Positions 1 to 6,441 of a stretch of 8,347 nucleotides of DNA are shown one piece after another (position 1 is the stretch's first letter; each line of letters opens with the position of its first letter). The stretch comes from JAWXBM01 sp037968555 (GTDB lineage: Bacteria > Pseudomonadota > Gammaproteobacteria > Xanthomonadales > SZUA-36): assembly GCA_037968555.1 (NCBI GenBank), contig JBBKVS010000330.1:1-8347 (forward strand), in the 5' to 3' direction. A model generated the notes under the pieces. The model made no database searches and was not told where the DNA came from. It was given only the letters and a program-made list of their open reading frames with translations. The position numbers were made by a program, and so were the translations under genes.

Positions 1-2112
1 GCCTATGTGGTGATGGCCTGGCTGATTGCCCAGGGCGTGGATGTGTTCCTGGAAAACTTCGGCGCACCCGAATGGGTGATCAAAAGCACCTTGTTGCTGC
101 TGGTTGCCGGTTTACCCATTGCGCTGTTCTTTGCCTGGGCCTTTGAGCTGACTCCCGAAGGCATCAAGAAAGAAAAAGACGTAGATCGCAGCCAGTCCAT
201 CACCCACCAAACCGGCCGCAAACTGGATTACACCATTATTGCCGTATTGCTGGTGGCGCTGAGCTGGTTCACTTGGGATAAGTTTGTCACACCGGGGTCA
301 GATAACCCCACGTCATCCGAGATCGCCTCACCGTCATCCCGGAGCGGCGCAGCCGAATCCGGGATCCACAACGAAAAATCCATCGCCGTCCTCCCCTTCG
401 TCAATATGAGTGAAGACGCCAGCAACGAATACTTCTCCGACGGCATTTCCGAAGAAATTCTGAATGCCCTGGCGAAGGTGAAAGACCTGCAGGTGGCCGG
501 ACGCACTTCCTCATTCGCATTCAAAGGCGAAAACCAGGATCTGCGAGTGATTGGTGAAGCCCTCGGCGTTAGCCACATCCTGGAAGGCTCGGTGCGTAAA
601 GCCGGCAACAAGGTACGAATAACTGCGCAGCTGATCCGGGTCGATAACGGCTTCCACCTCTGGTCAGAAAGCTTCGATCGTGAACTGGATGACGTGTTCG
701 CCATCCAGGACGAAATCTCCAATGCCATTCTTATACAGCTGAAAACTCACCTGGTGGGTGACGCCCCACAACTGGTTGAGGCGACACGCACCAACTCCGA
801 AGCTTTTGATCTGTACCTGCTGGCCAAACAGCGCATGTACGAGCGCAGCGAGCTGGCGCTTGAATCCGCAGCCAATTTGCTGGACCGGGCCATTGCCATC
901 GATCCTGAATATGCTCCGGCTTATGCACAACGAGGCATTGTTTCAGCCCTGCTGAGCGAAGCGCAATACGGCACCTTGCCCAAGCCGCAGGCTCAATCCC
1001 AATTAAAACTCTATGCCGAGCAGGCCCTGAGGCTGGACCCCGAGTTGGGCGAAGGCTGGGCGGCCCTCGGCTTGCACTACCAGGACATACCTGGCAAACA
1101 GGAGCAAAGCATTGAAGCGCTGGAAAAAGCGCAGGCGCTTAATCCAGGCCTGATCGATGCAGCCAACTGGCTGGCCAATGGCTATTCGCAAATTGGCCAG
1201 CTCAGCAAGGCAATAGTCCTGCAAAAAGACATTGTTACCCGTGACCCGCTCTACAAACCCACTTTGGGCAACCTGGCTGCCAACCTGATATTGACCGACC
1301 AGTTTGATGAAGCCCAGGCCCTGGTAGACAAGGCCCGACCGTTTATGCCCAAGGATGCAAACATCCTGCTGTTCGATTCGTGGTTGTTAACCTGGAAAGG
1401 CAAAATTGCTGAAGGCCTGCCCTTGGCTGAGGCTGCATTGAAATTGCAACCGCAGGATCGCGTGTACCGCGTGGAAGTCGGCTCCGGCTACCTGGCAACA
1501 CATCAGTACGAACGTGCCGCCGAAGAGAGCAACTACTGGCCTGTTCGTATTGCGGCACTCACACGGCTGGGCCGGCTGGAAGAATCAACGCGCGTCGCAC
1601 AGGATTGGGCATCGCAGGGGGAGATCAGGCCCTACCTGGAGATGCTGGTTGAAAGCAATCAACCCGAAGCATTGGTCAGTTACATCGAAGAGCGCTGGCC
1701 CACACTGGACGAATTTGAACTGGCTTTCCCGCCCAGCGGTTACTTTGGCCACCGTGAAATGCCTTACGTAGCCTGGGCCTACCGGCGTCTTGGCAATCAG
1801 CCGAAATTCGAGGATGCCATGCGCCGGGTTCGTGAAGCGCACGATTCTTTAGCCCAGCAAGGCATGAACAACAAGATTTTCCACAGCCTGGAAGCGGCCT
1901 ACTACGCCATGGCCGAGGATCGTGAACAAGCACTTAAGTATCTTGGCCTGGCTGTCGATCGCGGCGCAATCTACACGCTGCGCATTACCGACGAACTGCC
2001 CTTCTTCAATGAATACGAAACCGACCCGGAATTCCAGGTCATTCAAAGCCGCATGATCGAACACCTCAACCGCGAACGTACAGCCCTTGGGCTGGAACCG
2101 GTGTCAGCATGA
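1..2112 (+). CDS. Membrane-anchored FlgO/TolB-N-like TPR protein, copy 1 (subtype A, 5' partial)
   Basis: The reading frame is open from the first base, and 703 residues are visible. Aligned with copies 2 and 3 (MSFxEELKRRNVxRVGxAY), about 17 N-terminal codons lie outside the window, giving a full length near 720. Counting from the first GCC codon, transmembrane helix 1 spans about residues 1-16 (its start is cut off), helix 2 about 26-49, the basic cytoplasmic loop 46-76 (WAFELTPEGIKKEKDVDR) and helix 3 about 77-92. A linker of about 30 residues (96-125) contains a palindromic repeat. The FlgO/TolB-N-like domain is at 126-251 (KSIAVLPFVNM, EYFSDGISEEILN, AGRTSSF, LEGSVRK, RITAQLI, FAIQDEI). 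TPR-type helical repeats follow (e.g. LLDRAIAIDPEYAPAYAQRG) to the C-terminal LGLEPVSA. No cysteine is present. The stop overlaps the start of copy 2 (ATGA). Function is unknown: such proteins are often labelled TPR or adenylate-cyclase-like, but no cyclase domain is present. The family call is strong; the periplasmic location is inferred from charge topology. Confidence 0.93.
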   Translation, partial: AYVVMAWLIAQGVDVFLENFGAPEWVIKSTLLLLVAGLPIALFFAWAFELTPEGIKKEKDVDRSQSITHQTGRKLDYTIIAVLLVALSWFTWDKFVTPGSDNPTSSEIASPSSRSGAAESGIHNEKSIAVLPFVNMSEDASNEYFSDGISEEILNALAKVKDLQVAGRTSSFAFKGENQDLRVIGEALGVSHILEGSVRKAGNKVRITAQLIRVDNGFHLWSESFDRELDDVFAIQDEISNAILIQLKTHLVGDAPQLVEATRTNSEAFDLYLLAKQRMYERSELALESAANLLDRAIAIDPEYAPAYAQRGIVSALLSEAQYGTLPKPQAQSQLKLYAEQALRLDPELGEGWAALGLHYQDIPGKQEQSIEALEKAQALNPGLIDAANWLANGYSQIGQLSKAIVLQKDIVTRDPLYKPTLGNLAANLILTDQFDEAQALVDKARPFMPKDANILLFDSWLLTWKGKIAEGLPLAEAALKLQPQDRVYRVEVGSGYLATHQYERAAEESNYWPVRIAALTRLGRLEESTRVAQDWASQGEIRPYLEMLVESNQPEALVSYIEERWPTLDEFELAFPPSGYFGHREMPYVAWAYRRLGNQPKFEDAMRRVREAHDSLAQQGMNNKIFHSLEAAYYAMAEDREQALKYLGLAVDRGAIYTLRITDELPFFNEYETDPEFQVIQSRMIEHLNRERTALGLEPVSA
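311..368 (+). repeat. Intragenic REP-like palindrome in the linker of copy 1
   Basis: CGTCATCC occurs at 311-318 and again at 332-339. The second copy begins an imperfect hairpin. The outer arms are ATCCCGGA (336-343) and TCCGGGAT (358-365), and the inner arms CGGC (345-348) and GCCG (352-355) flank a GCA loop. The GTCATCCCGG...CCGGGATCCA pattern is that of a dispersed palindromic repeat common between genes in proteobacteria. Here it is translated in frame as part of the linker between helix 3 and the FlgO-like domain (SPSSRSGAAESGIH). There is no T-tract, so it is not a terminator. Confidence 0.75.
2094..2112 (+). promoter_or_regulatory. Translational coupling site, copies 1/2 (ATGA overlap)
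   Basis: GGAA at 2094-2097 lies 11 nt before ATG 2109. The ATG shares its TG with the TGA stop of copy 1 at 2110-2112. The purine stretch is part of the codons for the conserved LGLEP tail. Termination-reinitiation or 30S sliding is the likely way copy 2 is started. The Shine-Dalgarno match is weak and its spacing is on the long side. Confidence 0.7.
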
Positions 2113-4244
2113 GCTTTCTCGAGGAACTCAAACGTAGAAACGTGTTACGGGTGGGCATCGCCTACCTGATCACTGCCTGGCTGGTGGCACAGATTGCCGA
2201 CCTGGTGCTCGACAACATCGATTCGCCCGACTGGGTGATGCAGACCATCATGCTGGTGCTGGCGCTGGGCTTTCCCTTCGCGCTGATATTTGCCTGGGCG
2301 TTCGAGCTCACACCGGAAGGCATCAAGAAAGAAAAGGACGTTGATCGCACCCAGTCGATCACGCCGAAGACCGGCCGCAAACTGGACTTTGTCATTATCG
2401 GCATCATGGCGATTGCCTTGAGCTGGTTTGCCTGGGACAAGTTTGTCGCATCCACTCCGGCACCGGCCGAACCGGCGGCCGCTGCAGCGGAGCAACCAGC
2501 CAAGTCCATCGCCGTACTGCCCTTTGTGAACATGAGCGATGACGCCAGTAACGAGTACTTCTCCGACGGTATCTCAGAGGAAATTTTAAACGCTCTGGCC
2601 AGGGTCAAGAATCTGAAAGTGGCTGGCCGCACCTCCTCCTTCTCGTTCAAGGGGCAGAACCAGGACCTGCGGCAGATTGGTGAAGCCCTGGGTGTGGAAC
2701 ACATACTGGAAGGCTCGGTGCGCAAGGCGGGCAACATGATTCGCATCACCGCCCAGCTGATTCAGACAGAAGACGGCTTTCATCTTTGGTCGGAGACTTA
2801 CGACCGGGAGCTCACTGATGTATTCGCCATCCAGGACGAAATCGCCGGCGCCATTCTCGAACAGCTGAAAGCCCAGTTGATGGGAGCGGCCGTTACGGAA
2901 ATCGCCAGTACCACCACCGACACCGAGGCTTATGACCTTTACCTGCTGGCCAAGCAACGCATGTACGAACGCACCGGGCCAACCATCCAATCGGCTGCGG
3001 ACTTGCTGGATCGCGCCATTGCCATTGACCCCAGCTATGCTCCAGCCTATGCCCAACGCGCTATCACCTCCCTGCTGCTTTCCGAAGGTGCAGGCAGTTA
3101 TGGCGACATTCCGCGTGAACAGGCACATTCCCAGGCCCAGGGTTTTATCGACCAGGCGCTGCAGCTCGATCCCAACCAGGATGAAGCTTTGGCTGCCCAG
3201 GGACTGCTCAAGTTGCAGGATCCGCTCGGCACCAACGAAGCCATAAAGGCGCTGGAAAAAGCCCTGGCGATCAACCCGGGTTTGATCAATGCCAGCAACT
3301 GGTTACATAACGCCTACCAGCAGGCCGGGCAGCCTGCCAAAGCCAGGCAAATCGTTATGGACATGATCGAACGCGATCCGCTGTATCGGCCGGGCGTGCG
3401 CAATGCAATCACCAGCTTTATCTGGTTCGGCGAGCCGGATAAAGCCCTGGCGCACCTGGAACGCATCCGGCCACTGATCCCCAACGATGCCACGCTGCTT
3501 TCCAGCGAAGCGGCCGTGCGCAGTGCCATGGGTGAGGACGCGCGGGCCACGGAATTGATCGAGCTGGCGGTGGCCTTGCAGCCCAGCAATTCGGTCGCCC
3601 GTATCACTCGCAGTTTTGCCTGGTTAGATACCCACCAGTTTGAACGGGTGGCCGAAGAAGGCGAGGAATTCACACCCATCTTCGCCCTGGCCGTTCTGGG
3701 GCGCATGGAAGAGGCTTCCATAAAGGCGTTCAAGTACGTCGAGAAAACGGACGATGTGGCCAGCCTGTTCAGTTTTCTGAACATGGCCGATCGCTCTGGC
3801 GAGCTGCTCGAATACCTCGAAGCACGCTGGCCGGATCTTGATGGCTTGCAGCAGGACTTCCCGCCCTATGGCGGCCTGGGCTATTTCATCATGCTGGATA
3901 TCGCCCTGGCTTATTCCCGGGCAGGCAACCAGGAGCGCTTTGACGACGCCATGCGGCGCATCCAGAATGTTCACCAGAACCTGGTCGCCCAGGGCATCAA
4001 AAACTCCGAATTCTTCATGTCCGAAGCCTCCTACCTGTCAATGGCGGGAAATCTGGTCGCCAGCATGGATAACCTGGATCGCGCCATTCAAACCGGCGCA
4101 ATCAGCAGCAAACGGATGGCTTTCAACTGGCCCTGCCTGGCGCCACTGGAAGGCCATCCGCGTTTCGAAGCCATACAGGCACGCATGATCCAGCATGTGA
4201 ATGCTGAACGACAAAAGCTGGGACTGGAGCCGATATCCATATGA
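2109..4244 (+). CDS. Membrane-anchored FlgO/TolB-N-like TPR protein, copy 2 (subtype B)
   Basis: Complete protein of 711 residues. The ATG at 2109 is chosen because it gives MSFLEELKRRN, the same N-terminus as copy 3, overlaps the previous stop by 4 bases (ATGA), and has GGAA 11 nt upstream. Helices are at about 13-34, 43-66 and 94-108. The loop 63-93 carries WAFELTPEGIKKEKDVDR followed by TQSIT and TGRKLD. The linker 113-131 is short and Ala/Pro-rich and, unlike the other copies, contains no palindromic repeat. The FlgO/TolB-N-like domain spans 132-257. TPR-like helical pairs run from about 272 to the end, including DLLDRAIAIDPSYAPAYAQ, ALEKALAINPGL and the block RPLIPNDATLLSS. The last ~120 residues form a conserved family module ending LGLEPISI. 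There is one cysteine (FNWPCLAP), in an otherwise cysteine-free set. The TPR half is closest to copy 4 (shared GSYGDIP, IERDPLYRPG, LQPSNSVAR, FPPYGGLG). It probably acts as an inner-membrane-anchored periplasmic scaffold; the specific role and partners are unknown. Confidence 0.95.
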   Translation: MSFLEELKRRNVLRVGIAYLITAWLVAQIADLVLDNIDSPDWVMQTIMLVLALGFPFALIFAWAFELTPEGIKKEKDVDRTQSITPKTGRKLDFVIIGIMAIALSWFAWDKFVASTPAPAEPAAAAAEQPAKSIAVLPFVNMSDDASNEYFSDGISEEILNALARVKNLKVAGRTSSFSFKGQNQDLRQIGEALGVEHILEGSVRKAGNMIRITAQLIQTEDGFHLWSETYDRELTDVFAIQDEIAGAILEQLKAQLMGAAVTEIASTTTDTEAYDLYLLAKQRMYERTGPTIQSAADLLDRAIAIDPSYAPAYAQRAITSLLLSEGAGSYGDIPREQAHSQAQGFIDQALQLDPNQDEALAAQGLLKLQDPLGTNEAIKALEKALAINPGLINASNWLHNAYQQAGQPAKARQIVMDMIERDPLYRPGVRNAITSFIWFGEPDKALAHLERIRPLIPNDATLLSSEAAVRSAMGEDARATELIELAVALQPSNSVARITRSFAWLDTHQFERVAEEGEEFTPIFALAVLGRMEEASIKAFKYVEKTDDVASLFSFLNMADRSGELLEYLEARWPDLDGLQQDFPPYGGLGYFIMLDIALAYSRAGNQERFDDAMRRIQNVHQNLVAQGIKNSEFFMSEASYLSMAGNLVASMDNLDRAIQTGAISSKRMAFNWPCLAPLEGHPRFEAIQARMIQHVNAERQKLGLEPISI
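4226..4244 (+). promoter_or_regulatory. Translational coupling site, copies 2/3 (ATGA overlap)
   Basis: GGAG at 4226-4229 lies 11 nt before ATG 4241, which overlaps the TGA stop of copy 2 (4242-4244). The geometry matches the first junction. The GGAG again comes from the Leu-Glu codons of the LGLEP tail. Confidence 0.75.
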
Positions 4245-6406
4245 GCTTTATCGAAGAACTCAAACGCCGCAATGTGTTCCGTGTAGGCATCGCCTATGCC
4301 GTGGTCGCGTGGCTATTGATGCAAGCGACCGACCTGGTGTTTCCACGCATTGGATTGTCGGAATCAGCCATCACGCTGGTATTCGCTTTGCTCGCTATTG
4401 GCTTTGTCCCGGCCCTGATTTTCGCCTGGGCGTTTGAGCTCACACCCGAAGGCATCAAGAAAGAAAAAGACGTTGATCGCAGCCAGTCCATAACCCAGCA
4501 CACGGGTCGCAAACTGGACTTCACCATAATCGGCATCCTGCTTATTGCCTTGACGTATTTCGCCTGGGATAAATTCGCTACTCCGGGGTCAGAGAACGAA
4601 GTTCAGTCGGCCTCCTCTACCGTCATTCCCGCGCAGGAGGGAACCCACAAACAGCCGACCGAAGAAAAAGCCGCAAAATCCATCGCCGTCCTGCCCTTCG
4701 TCAATATGAGCGACGATGCATCGAACGAATATTTCTCCGACGGCATCTCCGAAGAAATCCTCAACTCGCTGGCGAAAGTAAAAGAACTGAAAGTCGCCGG
4801 CCGCACATCCTCCTTCGCCTTCAAGGGCCAGAACCAGGACCTGAGAAAAATTGGTGAAATGCTGGGTGTCGAGAATATCCTCGAAGGCTCGGTGCGCAAG
4901 TTCGGCGACCAGGTGCGCATTACTGCCCAGCTGATCCAGGTGGCTGATGGTTTTCACCTGTGGTCGGAAAGCTATGACCGCAAACTGGAGAACGTCTTTG
5001 CCATTCAGGATGAAATCGCCACTGCCATCCTGAAAGAACTCAAAGCCACTTTACTGGAAGGCGAAGCTGAAGCCATTGCCAGTGCAACAACGGACCCCAG
5101 GGCCTACGATCTGTACCTTCTGGCCAAGCAACGCATGTATGACCGGACCAGGCTCAGCCTGGAGTCGGCAGCAGCCTTGCTCGACCAGGCCATAGCCATT
5201 GACCCCAATTACGCCCCCGCATACGCACAGCGGGGGATAAGTGCGCTGCTATTGTCCGTAACGAGTTACGGCAATGTCCCGCATGAGCAGTCTCAGACGC
5301 AGGCAAAACTCTATCTCGATAAAGCCCTGCTGCTGGACGAAAACAACGCCGAAGCCTGGGCAGGGTTGGGGCTTTATTACAACGGGCCACCGCCAAACCC
5401 GAATGAGCAAATTCGGGTTTTGGAAAAGGCACTTGCGATCAATCCCAACATGAATGATGCCGGTAACTGGCTGGCGATGGGGTATTGGGGTGTGAACCGT
5501 GGGCAGGACGCTCTGGCCATATTGCAGGGCGTGAACGACCGCGATCCCCTGTACAAGCCTGCCATGGGCAATATTACTTTTACTCTGGTGTTGATGGGCC
5601 GGGGTGATGAAGCCAGGGCCCGACTTGAAGCTGCGGAACCGTTCATGCAGGGTGACCCGAACATCACCAGCGATTTGGCCTGGGTTGATCAAGAAGAGGG
5701 AAAGGTCGCAGATGCCCTGAAGCGCATGCAGACAGCACTGGAATTGCAACCAACGGACCGGGTTTACCGTGTTGGTGTCAATACCGGTTTCTATAGCACC
5801 CATCAATACGAAAAAGTGTTTGATGACGAGTGGTCGGATGCGCTCATGTGGGCACTACTCAACCTGGACCGTAAAGAGGAAGCGACGATCCATGCGCAGG
5901 AACGAGCCGACCGTGGCGAGGTGCGACCCTTGTTTGAATTTTTGAACGCTATCGACCAGTCTGAACAACTGGTCAAATATTTTGAACAGCGCTGGTCCAG
6001 TATTGATGAATTCCAGCAGCAGTTTCCTCCTGCGATCTGGGGTTACCGGGAGATGGCTGATATCGCCTTTGCCTATCAGCGGACTGGCAACCAGGAACGC
6101 TTTGTGGAAGCGCTGGAAGTTTTGGGTGAAGCCAACGCAAAGGCGCAGTCTGACGGCTTGCAAGGCAAGGACCTGAAAATGTTGGTCGCTGCCTATTACG
6201 CAATGTCCGGAGACCAGGCCCAGGCGTTGGAGTGGCTGGGCAAGGCCATCGATGGCGGGCTGATTGCTTCAAAACGCATCAGTCTTGAACTTCCCTACTT
6301 TCGCGAACTGGATGGGTTGCCCGAATACGAAGCCATCCAGCAGAGAATGATTGATCACCTGAACCGCGAGCGCGCCCAACTCGGCCTGGAGCCGGTTGAA
6401 GCATGA
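4241..6406 (+). CDS. Membrane-anchored FlgO/TolB-N-like TPR protein, copy 3 (subtype A)
   Basis: Complete protein of 721 residues. The ATG at 4241 gives MSFIEELKRRN, overlaps the stop of copy 2 by 4 bases, and has GGAG 11 nt upstream. Helices are at about 13-34, 43-66 and 94-108. The extracytoplasmic turn between helices 1 and 2 (PRIGLSESAITLVFALLAIG) differs clearly from copies 1, 2 and 4, which have an (A/S)P(E/D)WV motif there. The basic loop 63-93 is conserved. The linker 113-145 contains TPGSEN, also found in copy 1, and VIPAQEG, encoded by a degenerate palindromic repeat. The FlgO/TolB-N-like domain spans 146-271. TPR-like repeats start near 288 (LLDQAIAIDPNYAPAYAQRG) and run to LGLEPVEA. 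The TPR and C-terminal half resembles copy 1 (LQPTDRVYRV, STHQYE, YREM in place of YGGLGYF). No cysteine is seen. The role is unknown; by position it is co-translated with its neighbours. Confidence 0.95.
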   Translation: MSFIEELKRRNVFRVGIAYAVVAWLLMQATDLVFPRIGLSESAITLVFALLAIGFVPALIFAWAFELTPEGIKKEKDVDRSQSITQHTGRKLDFTIIGILLIALTYFAWDKFATPGSENEVQSASSTVIPAQEGTHKQPTEEKAAKSIAVLPFVNMSDDASNEYFSDGISEEILNSLAKVKELKVAGRTSSFAFKGQNQDLRKIGEMLGVENILEGSVRKFGDQVRITAQLIQVADGFHLWSESYDRKLENVFAIQDEIATAILKELKATLLEGEAEAIASATTDPRAYDLYLLAKQRMYDRTRLSLESAAALLDQAIAIDPNYAPAYAQRGISALLLSVTSYGNVPHEQSQTQAKLYLDKALLLDENNAEAWAGLGLYYNGPPPNPNEQIRVLEKALAINPNMNDAGNWLAMGYWGVNRGQDALAILQGVNDRDPLYKPAMGNITFTLVLMGRGDEARARLEAAEPFMQGDPNITSDLAWVDQEEGKVADALKRMQTALELQPTDRVYRVGVNTGFYSTHQYEKVFDDEWSDALMWALLNLDRKEEATIHAQERADRGEVRPLFEFLNAIDQSEQLVKYFEQRWSSIDEFQQQFPPAIWGYREMADIAFAYQRTGNQERFVEALEVLGEANAKAQSDGLQGKDLKMLVAAYYAMSGDQAQALEWLGKAIDGGLIASKRISLELPYFRELDGLPEYEAIQQRMIDHLNRERAQLGLEPVEA
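4621..4647 (+). repeat. Degenerate REP/dRS3-like palindrome in the linker of copy 3
   Basis: CGTCATTCCCGCGCAGGAGG begins at 4621, and GGGAACCCA closes the element. The surviving arms are TTCCC (4626-4630) and GGGAA (4639-4643). Against the common form ATTCCCGCGCAGGCGGGAAT, one arm base (C to A) and the last base (T to C) have changed, weakening the stem. It is translated in frame as VIPAQEGTHK. It sits at the same position in the protein as the elements in copies 1 and 4. Confidence 0.72.
6388..6406 (+). promoter_or_regulatory. Ancestral-type coupling site after copy 3, leading into a mini-ORF
   Basis: GGAG at 6388-6391 lies 11 nt before ATG 6403, and that ATG overlaps the TGA stop of copy 3 (6404-6406). 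The arrangement is the same as at the other two junctions. Here, however, the ATG opens a 12-codon frame and not the next paralogue, so this looks like a relic of the original start site of copy 4. Confidence 0.65.
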
Positions 6407-6441
6407 AAACGCAAAACGAGGCAAAATCAAAGCACAGATGA
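6403..6441 (+). other. 12-codon mini-ORF bridging copies 3 and 4
   Basis: ATG 6403 starts a frame encoding MKTQNEAKSKHR and stopping at TGA 6439-6441. Its start overlaps the copy 3 stop (ATGA at 6403-6406) and its stop overlaps the copy 4 start (ATGA at 6438-6441). It could relay ribosomes from copy 3 to copy 4 by two successive reinitiation steps. The 31 bases between the copy 3 stop and the copy 4 ATG contain 17 A and a single T, with GCAAAA occurring twice (6411, 6421), so the region should be unstructured. GAGG at 6418-6421 lies 16 nt before ATG 6438, which is far for a Shine-Dalgarno. The peptide may have no function of its own, and the arrangement could be chance. Confidence 0.45.

Noticed and set aside
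336..365. Hairpins in the linkers (also 6936-6955) as rho-independent terminators
   Set aside because: No T-tract follows the stems, and they lie inside long conserved reading frames that continue well past them.
311..368. CRISPR array or phage attachment site
   Set aside because: There are only a few short palindromic units without regular spacers, no cas or integrase genes, and the repeats are translated.
228..728. Long reverse-strand open frames recurring over the FlgO-like domain in every copy (also 2162-2749, 4603-4920, 6842-7216) and encoding similar peptides
   Set aside because: They are antisense shadows of the same conserved coding segment. Their mutual similarity follows from forward-strand protein conservation and codon bias, and the forward frame explains the whole region.
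376..750. Adenylate/guanylate cyclase, as such proteins are often labelled
   Set aside because: The TolB-N/FlgO-like segment occurs fused to cyclases in other proteins, but no catalytic cyclase domain is present in any of these four.
4201..4437. Forward ORF spanning the junction of copies 2 and 3
   Set aside because: It is a different frame overlapping the conserved end of copy 2 and the membrane region of copy 3. It has no domain signal and is a chance open frame.
6395..6427. Possible internal promoter before copy 4 (TTGAAG followed by GCAAAAT)
   Set aside because: The -10 match is poor and the spacing is about 20 bases. The TTGAAG lies in the conserved end of copy 3, and tight coupling at the junction argues against a separate promoter.
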